DNA from: Palaemon carinicauda | Lineage: Eukaryota; Arthropoda; Malacostraca; Decapoda; Palaemonidae | DNA: 64,000 bases | Assembly: GCF_036898095.1 (NCBI RefSeq) | Contig: NC_090743.1 | Coordinates: 15,878,162 to 15,942,161 of the forward strand | Direction: 5' to 3' | Position numbers and translations under genes: made by a program | The notes under the pieces: generated by a model | What the model saw: the letters and a program-made list of their open reading frames with translations, nothing else | Databases searched by the model: none | Told to the model about the DNA's origin: nothing | Part shown: piece by piece, positions 42,405-52,514 of the stretch | Position numbering within the stretch: the stretch's first letter is position 1 | Layout of the letters: every line of letters starts with the position of its first letter

Positions 42405-45353
42405 TCATGTCCGCCTGGTCAACAAAAAAGCATTTGCTCCAACTTTGAACTTTTGAAGTTCTACTGATTCAACAACCCGATTAGGAAGATCATTCCACAA
42501 CTTGGTAACAGCTGGAATAAAACTTCTAGAGTACTGCGTAGTATTGAGTCTTATGATGGAGAAGGCCTGGCTATTAGAATTAACTGCCTGCCTAGTATTA
42601 CGAACAGGATAGAATTGTCCAGGGAGATCTGAATGTAAAGGATGGTCAGAGTTATGAAAAATCTTATGCAACATGCATAATGAACTAATTGATCGACGGT
42701 GCCAGAGATTAATATCTAGATCAGGAATAAGAAATTTAATAGACCGTAAGTTTCTGTCCAACAAATTAAGATGAGAATCAGCAGCTGAAGACCAGACAGG
42801 AGAACAATACTCAAAACAAGGTAAAATAAAAGAATTAAAACATTTCTTCAGAATAGATTGATCACCGAATATCTTAAAAGACTTTCTCAATAAGCCAATT
42901 TTTTGTGCAATTGAAGAAGACACAGACCTTATATGTTTCTCAAAAGTAAATTTGCTGTCAAGAATCACGCCTAAAATTTTGAAAGAGTCATACAAATTTA
43001 AAGAAACATTATCAATACTGAGATCCGGATGTTGAGGAGCCACCGTCCTTGACCTACTTACAATCATACTTTGAGTTTTGTTAGGATTCAACTTCATACC
43101 CCATAATTTGCACCAAGCACTAATTTTAGCTAAATCTCTATTAAGGGATTCACCAACCCCAGATCTACATTCAGGGGATGGAATTGATGCAAAGAGAGTA
43201 GCATCATCTGCATATGCAACAAGCTTATTTTCTAGGCCAAACCACATGTCATGTGTATATAGTATGAAAAGTAATGGGCCAAGAACACTAACCTGTGGAA
43301 CACCGGATATCACATTCCTATACTCACTATGGGGCCCATCAACAACAACTCTTTGAGATCTACTACTTAAAAAATCAATAATAATGCTAAGAAACGACCC
43401 ACCCACTCCCAACTGTTTCAGTTTGAAAACAAGGGCCTCATGATTAACACGGTCAAAGGCAGCACTAAAATCAAGGCCAATCATACGAACTTCCCGACCA
43501 CAATCAAGGGATTTCTGTACTGCATTGGAGATTGTAAGAAGGGCATCACATGCTCCAAGGCCTTTCCGAAAACCAAATTGCAAACTAGGGAATAGATGAT
43601 TACCTTCAGCAAACCTATTAAGACGTTTTGCCAGAAGACGTTCAAAAACTTTAGATAATATGGGAGTTATGGAAATTGGGCGGTAATCAGTGGGACTTGA
43701 GCTACCACAAACACATTTACATAGAGGAGTAACATTACCAATTCTCCAACAAGTGCTAAAAGCTCCTCTTCTTGCTAACTTGCGTAAAATAACAGATAAC
43801 TTTGGAGCTAAGAAATCTGCTGTCTTTATAAAAAACAAAGGAAAAATACCATTTGGGTCTACACCTCCATAAGCATCAAGGTCCATCAACAGAGCTTTAA
43901 TCTCACGAGATCGAAAAGCTAAACTAGTTAGTTTAGCCTCAGCAAAACAGGAATGAGGAAGTTCAAGTTTTTCATTACTCTGTTTACTGTCAAAAACATC
44001 AGCCAAAAGGGTTGCCTTTTCCTTTGGACAGTGAGTGACGGAGCCATCTGGTTTAAGTAAAGGAGGAACTGTTGCATCTACACCAAAGAGTGCAGATTTA
44101 AGGGTAGACCACCATTTATGTTCCTGAGTTGTACCAGAGAGGGTTTCCTTTATGATTAAATTGTACTCCTTTTCAGTTGAGGCATAAACTCTCTGAGCAA
44201 AAGCTCGAAGCTGAGTATAGTTGTTCCAGGTCAAATCTGATCTGTTACCCTTCCAAAGGTGATAGGCCTCCTGCTTCTCCAAATAAGCACGTCTACAATC
44301 ATCATTGAACCACGGTTTGTCCTTCATTCGGTACCTTAGCACACGAGAAGGGATACGCCTATCAATTATGTTGACTAGATTCTCATTCAAAGGGACAACA
44401 GGATCTACACTATTATATAATTGTGACCAATTCAAGCACAAAAGATCATGCAAAATCCCATTCCAGTCTGCTTGGGATTTCATATAAATTTTACAAGAAT
44501 ATGATATATCAGGGACAGGCTGCTCAGTCTTCACTAATAATGAAATCAAGGCATGATCAGAAGTCCCGACTGGAGAACCAACCTTACTAGTTATAACGCC
44601 AGGGGAGTCAGTGTATACGAGGTCCAAGCAATTACCAGACCTGTGAGTAGCTTCATTTATGATTTGCTCACAGCCTGATTCCGAGGCAAAGTCTAAAGCT
44701 CTTAAGCCATGGCGATCGGTAGGAGAGATAGAACTCAACCACTCCCTATGGTGAGCATTAAAATCACCAACAAAGACAAACGAAGCCTTTCTATCATCTT
44801 CTTGTATCTTAGCCATAATGGTAAGAAGACAATCGAAGATAGAATCATCCATGTCTGGATTCCGGTAGATTGAACACAAATAAAAGTTGTTATGCCTGCC
44901 ACAAACTTTTATTACCTGAATCTCATGACATCCACATTGATAGCAGGACTTATGAGAAGCAGGGTACTCGGTCCTAATATACACCGCCATTCCCCTGGCC
45001 CTAGGAATGGAATCACGTTTCAGCATTATTGGCTTCTTAAAACCAGTTATAAGGAGCTCAGATGAGTGCCTCATATTAGAAACCAAAGTTTCTGAGCACA
45101 AAAGAATATCATACTGTCTGGACGCAACTGTAAGGTCTCGGATATTTGCATGAAGACCACGAATATTGCAATACAAAAGACGACATTGACGAAATCTAGG
45201 ACGTACTGGTACCGGATTTCGCTCAATGTCTCCAGACAGCATAAGAATTAATAGAAATAAAAAAGAGACATCATACTTAAAAACTAGATTAACAAGAATT
45301 AAAACAAAAACAATATGTACAGAATAATAATAAAAGTGATTGATGATATCCAT
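42405..45353 (-). CDS. LINE-A endonuclease/reverse transcriptase (982 codons)
   Basis: One uninterrupted frame. Residues 1-40 are strongly hydrophobic, followed by GDIERNPVPV (41-50), a 2A-like motif in which the usual NPGP has become NPVP. An APE-type endonuclease occupies roughly residues 58-280: LLYCNIRGL, ILLCSETLV, FVFVGDFNAHHREWL, GNCLDLVYTD and GTSDHALISLLV. The RT follows: DYRPISITPILSKVFERL, QFGFRKGLGACDALL, MIGLDFSAAFDRVNHEAL, ISGVPQVSVLGPLLF (Val at residue 688 in place of the invariant Gly) and VAYADDATLFA with both catalytic Asp. The C-terminal part includes FILPCFEYCSPVW. No RNase H. It would nick DNA and prime cDNA synthesis at the target. The two Gly-to-Val changes make activity doubtful despite the open frame. 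Confidence 0.9.
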   Translation of the reverse strand: MDIINHFYYYSVHIVFVLILVNLVFKYDVSFLFLLILMLSGDIERNPVPVRPRFRQCRLLYCNIRGLHANIRDLTVASRQYDILLCSETLVSNMRHSSELLITGFKKPIMLKRDSIPRARGMAVYIRTEYPASHKSCYQCGCHEIQVIKVCGRHNNFYLCSIYRNPDMDDSIFDCLLTIMAKIQEDDRKASFVFVGDFNAHHREWLSSISPTDRHGLRALDFASESGCEQIINEATHRSGNCLDLVYTDSPGVITSKVGSPVGTSDHALISLLVKTEQPVPDISYSCKIYMKSQADWNGILHDLLCLNWSQLYNSVDPVVPLNENLVNIIDRRIPSRVLRYRMKDKPWFNDDCRRAYLEKQEAYHLWKGNRSDLTWNNYTQLRAFAQRVYASTEKEYNLIIKETLSGTTQEHKWWSTLKSALFGVDATVPPLLKPDGSVTHCPKEKATLLADVFDSKQSNEKLELPHSCFAEAKLTSLAFRSREIKALLMDLDAYGGVDPNGIFPLFFIKTADFLAPKLSVILRKLARRGAFSTCWRIGNVTPLCKCVCGSSSPTDYRPISITPILSKVFERLLAKRLNRFAEGNHLFPSLQFGFRKGLGACDALLTISNAVQKSLDCGREVRMIGLDFSAAFDRVNHEALVFKLKQLGVGGSFLSIIIDFLSSRSQRVVVDGPHSEYRNVISGVPQVSVLGPLLFILYTHDMWFGLENKLVAYADDATLFASIPSPECRSGVGESLNRDLAKISAWCKLWGMKLNPNKTQSMIVSRSRTVAPQHPDLSIDNVSLNLYDSFKILGVILDSKFTFEKHIRSVSSSIAQKIGLLRKSFKIFGDQSILKKCFNSFILPCFEYCSPVWSSAADSHLNLLDRNLRSIKFLIPDLDINLWHRRSISSLCMLHKIFHNSDHPLHSDLPGQFYPVRNTRQAVNSNSQAFSIIRLNTTQYSRSFIPAVTKLWNDLPNRVVESVELQKFKVGANAFLLTRRT

Positions 45354-46022
45354 AGACTATAGTAAAAAGTCGGAAAAACTGGTCAACATGGAGGAGCCGA
45401 TACACCATGCAAGGCTAAATACCCTCCAGGATAGCCACTTCAACTGAAGGGAGGACAGTAAGGATGGTTTTGAGAAGAAAAAATCAGAAAAAGGAAAAGA
45501 CAACCTCTTGATAAACCACCAGGCATCCATGGCCCTTCTATTAAGCCTGCCCAACACACCATTTCAAAAAAACAAGAGGAAGAAAAAAAAAAAAGATAGA
45601 ATAGTGTGCCCGAGTGTACCCTCAAGCAAGAGAACTCTAACCCAAGACAGTGGAAGACCATGGTACAGAGGCTATGGCACTACCCAAGACTAGAGGACAA
45701 TGGTTTAATTTTGGAGTGTCCTTCTCCTAGAAGAGCTGCTTACCATAGCTAAAGAGTCTCTTCTACCCTAACCAAGAGGAAAGTACACTGAACAAATTGC
45801 AGTGCAGTAATTAACCCTTTGGGTGAAGAAGTGTTAAGTATCTCATTGTTGTCAGATGAATGAGGAAAGACGAGAATATGTAAAGAATAGGCCAGACTAT
45901 TCTGTGTAAGTGTAGGCAAAGAAAAATAAGCCGTGACTAGAGAGAGGGGTCCAATGCAATACTGTCTGGCCAGTCAAAGGATCCAATACCTCTCTAGTGG
46001 TAGTATCTCAACGGGCGGCTGT
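45354..46022 (-). other. LINE-A 5' leader
   Basis: Sequence upstream of the ORF on the minus strand, with small open frames that show no motif. Its first about 190 bp recur at 61085-61275 in opposite orientation. Confidence 0.65.
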
Positions 46023-46024
46023 AG

Positions 46025-47640
46025 GATATGTCAATACAAAACTCTGTATGTAAAGAAAAGCCTCACAATTGTGAGGCTTACCTCAATTTAGCGTCCAGGG
46101 GCTGGGAAGAAAGAGGAGAAAAGCCAGACATTCTTACCTCTCTTTCTATCAAAGATTATGTCACAACTGCTACCTTGGACAAGATGTTTCTTGTTCCTGA
46201 GGAAGCAAGGTTTCCAACACAACTTCTTATGTAGCTTCCAAAATACCAAGGATAAGGTTATTCCAGGGTCAGTGGGTAAACTCCCATATTTAGTGGGCAG
46301 CAAAGGTTATGTCATACTAGACCCCTGCCTTCAGGATTAGTTCCACTGACGAGTTAGGGCAGATCCGATATCCCTGACAGTGTGCTCGAACCATGATGGT
46401 CCTTTCAATATTAGGCAAGTAAGTCTGATGATACACAATCAGAAGAAACCATATTCTTGGATATCTCCTTCTTTACTCTTTCAGCACGGGAAAGTGTCTC
46501 TGGTACTGTACTCTGCAAGGGGACCTAAGTTATCTAGCTATCATTTTTGTGTCTTCACAGGTCAGAGGAGCTCGTCCTCCTGAATCCTGTTTGTAGAAGA
46601 AATGTAGAAGGACAAATTTGGAGTAGAGTACATCTAAACTCTGCTATTGGACAAGAACTCCAGATCAAAGGAAAAGAACACCCTCCTCTTTGATGATTCA
46701 CAACATACCAAATATCATGCTGTATGCATATTCACATCGCCAAGGCCAAGGCTCATGAAAAGTCTTGGATTGAGATCCCATTTGCCCATTCTAGGGCTAA
46801 TGGGCTCATGCAGGGTTCACTTGAGAGACCTGAGGATTTCAACAACATTCCAAAAAGGGGCTCGAGATTCTGGGGAGTGAAGACATTTCGGATTTGCTAC
46901 TGAACCTGGGCAATTTTCCAGAGAGGAGCGGTCCGAGCTCTTCAATCTAAAATCTGGATAAAGTCTGAATGACAACTATCTACTGCAGAGACAGAGGAGC
47001 TCCCACAATGGAGACGAGGAGAACCTCAATCAATTTCAGATTAGTATCCTTTCTGCAGTGCAACTAACAGAAAATAGATAGTTCTCTCGGTAACTCAAAG
47101 GGGAGCATCAGAATATCCTAATACTACACTGTGAATGGCATTTGGGGGCCACCAGGGTTATCCTGACATAAATGTCATCAACAGACTGTCGAGTAATCGG
47201 TAAATGGGTGGAAAAAATAAAGCGTTGAGAAGTACCTGGTGTGCTGGAAAGTTTCCCGAATGCTGCCAACATTCCAGCCTCTGGAGATCAGTACAGTATA
47301 CTGGAAGTTCTGGATCTAGATCAAACAGGAAGTGAACAAGTTCTTTGATGTTTATTCCCAGAGTAAGGAACCATTTTGCCACACATGAATATGGGGACTG
47401 CCCCTCTGGTGAATGATTCTCTCCAAGAACATTAAATTTATTTAAAAAGGACCTTGTTGACCACTCCATCACAATGTCCACTGTTTAGGTGTGTACTGTA
47501 CCTGCTTTGCTTGTAGACATGTCACAACGGTGGAGTTGATCTTCATCAATGCTACTGGGTATCAAAGCAATCTCTGTTGGGAAGCTTGCTTTTGAAAGTT
47601 ATACGAGTTCCACATTCATCATACCACGGGATAATTTAGA
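46025..47640 (-). mobile_element. DIRS-I: 3' fragment of a DIRS element
   Basis: Minus-strand remnants only: recombinase near 46430-46540 (matches the LVSSGxxKK..ISKNMIS region of copy D near 21060) and the linker at 47158-47481, reading LDPELPVYCTDLQRL and ALFFPPIYRLLDSLL against LNAQLPVFCSPVPDP and DVYAFPPFGMLRQVL of copy D. It ends where the terminus of DIRS-J starts. Highly eroded. Confidence 0.5.
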
Positions 47641-47659
47641 GTGTTCAGCAAGAGAAAGA

Positions 47660-47990
47660 CTGTTTTGTATTTTTCCCTAATATAAAACTGGAATTATTAA
47701 TTTGGATTATCTTTCGGCGAAGCTGGAAGGTAGCCATTACTTAAAAGTGCGAGGTGCCAACCCTGCCTAACCGCTTTAGCGGGTAGGCTGTGGGGTACCA
47801 AGCCGCCTCTATGTATATCTCACAGCAGTGAGGTATGTCACTTTTGATTGCAGGCAGGACTTCTGGGGGACAGGTGATGAAGGCCAATTTATATGAATAA
47901 CTCCATGTTTATATTAGTTAGGGAAAAATACAAATTATTTCCAAATTTGTCATTTGTTCCCATACTAACAAACCTTACGTTATGTATTTG
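47660..47990 (-). repeat. DIRS-J right terminal repeat and ICR
   Basis: ttgtatttttccctaatata (47668-47687) and its inverted copy tatattagttagggaaaaatacaa (47911-47934) form the arms. The sequence after the second arm (catttgttcccatactaaca) is of the left-end type seen in other ICRs. Confidence 0.7.
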
Positions 47991-48030
47991 GATGACTCAC
48001 TATTAGTTGGGTGGAAGTCCTAAGTCTGGC

Positions 48031-48137
48031 ATGGACACTGACCCGGTTTTACCTAGTACAGTATATGACTATGGTCTAGGAAAAAAATGGACACTGACCC
48101 GGTTTTACCTAGTACAGTATATGACTATGGTCTAGGG
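48031..48137. repeat. Near-exact 56-bp tandem duplication
   Basis: Unit atggacactgacccggtttt...ggtctaggaaa repeated twice without a gap, differing only at the final G/A run; looks recent. Lies in the DIRS-J 3' untranslated part. Confidence 0.85.
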
Positions 48138-48487
48138 AAAAACTTAGACACCTCGCTAAAATATACAAAGTGAGTATAATAGAGGCCTGTGCAATACAGT
48201 GTAATAGTTTGTTGTCTTGTATGAACACCTGAGTTTATATAGGAATACCAAGACGTATACCATTGCTTACCTTGCAGAAAGCAATGGGGATGTGGACAAT
48301 ATATAAATTTATAACTTATACTAGGCTACACATGGGAAGTGATAATTAACTGCAGAGGTTGAAGTCAGCTTGAAGAAAGGGAAACCAGACATTATCTCCT
48401 TCATCCCAGTCTTAACCTGGGTAACCAATGCCCTCAACCAACTGCTACTTATCCATCAAGGAGCCTGAAGTATTCCTAAACCACTTG

Positions 48488-49570
48488 TTAAGCAGCCACC
48501 ACAGGACTGATAGTGAATGCATCGAGCCTCCTGTGGGTCACATTTTTCAAGTAATGGGCTGGGAAAGAGGACTGTCTCTTCCACACGCCCGCTTGAAGTA
48601 CTTGCAACATGGAGAAGTTGCGTTTGAATGCCAAGGAAGTGCTGATTCCCCTGACATAATGGGCTCTAGGTTGGCAAGCCAGAGGAGGGATGGGAGCCAA
48701 GGCTCTTTTGATCACTTGGTAGATCCAGGAGGAAACAGTTTTCTAAGTGATCCTCCTCTTTGATCTCCCACGAAGACTCTCATCCCGAAAGGGCTCAAAT
48801 CTATGGTCCAGTACCCCGGATTTTGAGTCTTAGCATTGAACTCAGGGATGAAGCTGAATGTCAATTCCCCCCCCCCTCCCCCCATCACCTTGAATGGGCG
48901 ATGTCATGCGAGAGGTCATGAAGTTCACAGTTCACCGACTCTCTTTGCCAAGGCTAAAGCAAGAAGAAACGCTGTCTTTGAAGTGAGGTTTCAGTCCGGT
49001 GCATGGCGTAATGGTTCGTTGGGAGGTCCTTTCAAGGATCTCAAGACGCGAACCACATTCTAAGGAGGAGGCCTAATCTCTATCTATGACTGAGGGAAAG
49101 TGATCTCATAACTCCATATGAGTAAAGAAAGCTCCAACGAAGAGGAAATATCAACTCCTTTCAGCCTAAAGACGAGGCTTAAGACAGCGATAGCCTTTCA
49201 CCGCCGAAATTGAAAGGAGCTTTTCCTCCTGAAGGTAAACAAGGAACTCTGCTATTACTGGAATAGTGGCATGGAGCAGAGAGATATTCCTTCCACGACA
49301 CCAACCACAGAATACTCTCCATTTTGCCCAGTAGACTGAGACTGAGTTCTTACCCAAGTAACCAGACATTCTCTCTGCAACTTGTCGTGAAAAGCCCTTC
49401 TTAGAGAGGAGATCCTGGATAGTCTCCAGGCGTAGAGTCGAAGCGACTGCACAGTCCTGTGAAAGATGCATGCGTGTGATTATTTGAGTAGATTTGGTCG
49501 TGGAGGAAGCTCTCGCGGTAGATATACTAGGAGTTGCAGGAGGTCTGGAAACCACTCTGCGTGATGCCAT
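48488..49570 (-). pseudogene. DIRS-J tyrosine recombinase
   Basis: The frame from 49570 (MASRRVVSRPPATPSISTA) gives the core-binding domain SVYWAKWRVFCGWCRGRN and IPVIAEFLVYLQEE, ending at a stop near 49166. Farther down are LALAKRVGEL (catalytic Arg, near 48950), PRAHYVRGISTSLAF with His-x-x-Arg (near 48660) and FPAHYLKNV with the presumed nucleophile Tyr (near 48570), ending at 48488. Frames are broken between 49166 and 48715. The recombinase frame again lies one base back from the linker frame. Confidence 0.8.
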
Positions 49571-50330
49571 AGCGGAGCTACAGGGGTCATCATTAGATCT
49601 TTAGATGCTCTGGTCTTGTCGAGTAGTCTTCTCATCCGACAAAACAGGGGAAAGGCGTACACGTCGATGTTGTCCCACCATTGTTGAAATGCATCTTACC
49701 ATAGAGCCTGACGGTCCGGGAATGGAGAACAGTACAGTACTGTACAACGGAAGCTTGCTGTTCAGAGATGTTGCGAACAGATCTACAGTTGGGGAACCCC
49801 ACAGAGTCAGGACTTTGTTGGCTATCTGAAGATTCAAAGACCATTCGGAGCCTACTATCAGAGTCCCTCTGCTCAGATTGTCAGCGAGCACATTCCTCTT
49901 GCCAGGAATGAAGTGAGCTGATAGGGACATCGAATGATCTTCTGACCATCAGAGGATCTTTACTGCAAGATGGCATAGAGGCTGCGAAAAGGTACCACCA
50001 TGTTTGTGTATGTAAGACACTACTGAGGTGTTGTTGCTCATCAACACCACAGAGTGACCTGCCAGCAACTGTTGGAACTGATGAAGAGCTAGGTAAGCTG
50101 CTCTCATCTCTAGAAGATTTATGTGCTGGTAGTTTTCTGACTCCTGACCAAATGCTGGAGATCATGTGGTGCAGAAGCTGAGCCCCCACCCTTCTTTTGA
50201 TGCATCTGAAGAGCATCAAATCCAGAGGGGGAATAAGAAGATTCTGGCCCCGCATAAGGTTTTCGTCTGCCATCCACCAATTCAAATCAGTCACCTGATC
50301 CTGAGTTATAGGAACTCGAGTGTCTGGTGA
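49480..50330 (-). pseudogene. DIRS-J RNase H and linker
   Basis: RNase H blocks are eroded between 50294 and 49881, but SLSAHFIPGKRNVLADNLSR (from 49930) is clear. The linker reads IANKVLTLWGSPTVDLFATS, then is disturbed near 49727-49745 by a run of GTAC/ACAGTAC-type sequence absent from copy K, and resumes as MYAFPLFCRMRRLLDKTRAS. Confidence 0.75.
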
Positions 50331-50363
50331 ATCGGAGTATTGGTTCCACCCGGACTCCAGCTG

Positions 50364-51331
50364 CTATTGCAGGGATCTTATCTTGAGGCAGCTGTTTGGA
50401 ACTAGACAGATGAGAGAGGTTAGATGGCCTAACAGATTCAACCAACAAGAGGCTGGAAGAACTTCTTTCCTGAGGAAGGGCGCGGCCACTTTCCTCAGTC
50501 TGTGTACCCTTTGTCTGATGGGAAAACTTTCTCTTGAACGTTGTCTATTATCATACCAAGGTATACCAGCCTTTGTGAAGGATGCAGTAATGACTTCTCG
50601 TGATTTATCAGGATTCCCAGATACTGACGAAACTCGAGAAGCATGTCTCGGTGATGAAAAAGGGTCGTCTCTGAGTCTGCTAGGATCAGCCAGTCTCCAG
50701 ATATCTGAGAAGATGGATGCCGTTCCTGTGAGCCCAAGATGACACTGAGAGCAAACATTCTGGGGAATACCTGAGGAGCTGTCGCGAGACCGAAGCATAG
50801 AACCTTGAACGGGTATGTCTTATCCTTGTGTATGAACCTAGATACTTCCTTGAAGGCGGATGGATTGGGATCTGGAAGCATGCGTCCTTCAGATCTAATG
50901 TGCACATGAAGTCCCTTGGATGACCCACTTGAATGACCGTGTCTGTCGCCTAAATTTGTTCAGAGGAGAGAGATTGATGACTGGTCTCCAGCCTCCAGTC
51001 GCCTTTTTCACCAAAAAATTAAACTGTAGAAGCCTGGGGACCCGTCCGCAACTTCTTGGAGAGCGCCCTTCTGCAGAATGGTCTGGACTTCAGCCCTGAG
51101 AGCCAACTCCTTTGGGGATCCCTTCACATAGAAGCTTAGATGCACTGAATCTCGAATCAGAGGAAGGAGAGATTGAATGAACGGGATGCGATACCCTAGG
51201 GCGATTACTTCAACTGTCCAGAGTTTTACCCCATGAAGCTGCCACCTCTGCCAGCAGCGATGTAGGCATCCTCCCACAGGTGGTAGGTGAGGAGGAAGGC
51301 CATTCCTAATGGGAGTGACCATCTCGGCCAC
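50364..51331 (-). pseudogene. DIRS-J reverse transcriptase
   Basis: Frames between 51331 and 50364 carry the pol start (GGCLHRCWQRWQLHGVKLWT), then TLDLKDACFQIPIHPPSRKY (near 50910) with the first catalytic Asp, VLCFGLATAPQVFPRMFAL (near 50780) and YLGILINHEKSLLHPSQRL (near 50600). The YLDD box is lost: the two frames read RYLETG and ISGDWLILAD around a frameshift. Inactive. Confidence 0.8.
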
Positions 51332-52357
51332 CTCCCTTTCCTCCCTTCTTTCCTCCGAAGGACTTGGTCCCTTTCCTCCATTTCTCAGCAGCCCTCACTG
51401 TCTCCTTTGGAACGAAGAGACAAGAACCCTCAAGGGTGGAGTTCCTCAACCGGGAGACTTCAACCTTCAGCACCTGCTTATGGAATTTCCCGATGACGGT
51501 ATCCCTTCTCTTGAGTATGGCATACCCCCACAAGTTGACAACGTGGTGCGACAGGAACTCAAAGAGTTCTGGTACCCAACAACAAAAAGGATTCCAAAGT
51601 CTTCCTGGCCGACTCCTTCGAAAGATCATGGGAGCAACCCATGAAGCCCAAGGATCCTAGCCATAGATCTAACAGCAAAGCAGCCTGCATGGTGTACTTC
51701 GCGCCTCTCTCTACGTTCAGGAGCTCAATTGCTGAGAGTGAGGCCCTCAGAGAGGAGAGGGTTCGAGTCAAGAGACTCTTTGTTAGAGACTCTACTGAAG
51801 GGTCAAGGGACATGGTGGAACGAGGTTCCCCTTCAATCTTGCAATACTGTAGGATAAAAGAAAGTGGAAGGGACCGAGAGGAGGAACCTCCCCTCAAGGA
51901 ACTAGAAGTTCCAGCTATCTGGGCAATAGCTTACCTTTTGGTGGGTGTCAAACCCTGAGATCAGGGCAAAGCAAAACTGGATTTGGAAAGATTCTGGGTC
52001 TCGAATATTTCATCGAGAATCATATCCTTCCCCTCCTGGGTGGTGGAACCAGGAATAGGCATTCTATAAATGGCCCTCATGCAAGTGAGGACCTGCCAAA
52101 AGGTGTGCTCTGATTCACGTCTCTTTTGTTCAAAGTGGTAGATCGGACTAGCCGCCTTTGGAAGATTCTCGTCATCAGAACCCAAGGGGTCGTCCACCTC
52201 CAGGCTCACATCCAGAGTCTGGGGTACAGGGTCGTCAACTATATCACAAGAGTGACCCGCCACAGGGGACCTTCTTTGTGCCTCAGCCATACGAGCTTCC
52301 CTTGCCACAGCGTTCTTGGGTTTCATCTTGGTGTCCTTCGATTCCATACGCACAGGA
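51306..52357 (-). pseudogene. DIRS-J gag-like region, 3' part
   Basis: Minus-strand frames from 52353 down. EHTFWQVLTCMRAI and EGKDMILDEIFETQ are shared with copy E (FWQVLTLMRAL, EGKDTVLDRVFGTQ). The C-terminal basic stretch near the RT junction includes AAEKWRKGTKSFGGKKGG. It is interrupted on its 5' side by LINE-B at 52358. Confidence 0.65.
52346..52357. repeat. Target-site duplication of LINE-B (3' side)
   Basis: atacgcacagga, identical to 58863-58874. Confidence 0.85.
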
Positions 52358-52514
52358 ATGAATGAATGAATGATTTAAAGTTTTCAGGCATCCTGACATC
52401 CAAGGTCATTGACGCCGGTAACATTTAATTTATGTATACAAAAGTAAAAAATGAAATAAAATAGAAAATTAAAGAGTATTCAATTAAAATCATAAAAATT
52501 GAATGTCATAAAAG

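Larger units (their letters stand above)
42154..46022 (-). mobile_element. LINE-A: full-length non-LTR retrotransposon
   Basis: On the minus strand it has a 5' leader from about 46022 (reading cagccgcccgttgagatact), an endonuclease/RT frame at 45353-42405, a 3' UTR ending near 42185 and an (ATT)n tail at 42154-42184. It appears to have both ends, which is unusual for a LINE. I could not define the target-site duplication. The endonuclease type is APE-like; the RT clade is uncertain (CR1/L2/Jockey-like on motifs). Confidence 0.85.

Noticed and set aside
42405..45353. LINE-A frame as a host gene because it is intact over 982 codons
   Set aside because: Endonuclease and RT motifs plus the 3' (ATT)n tail show a retrotransposon ORF.
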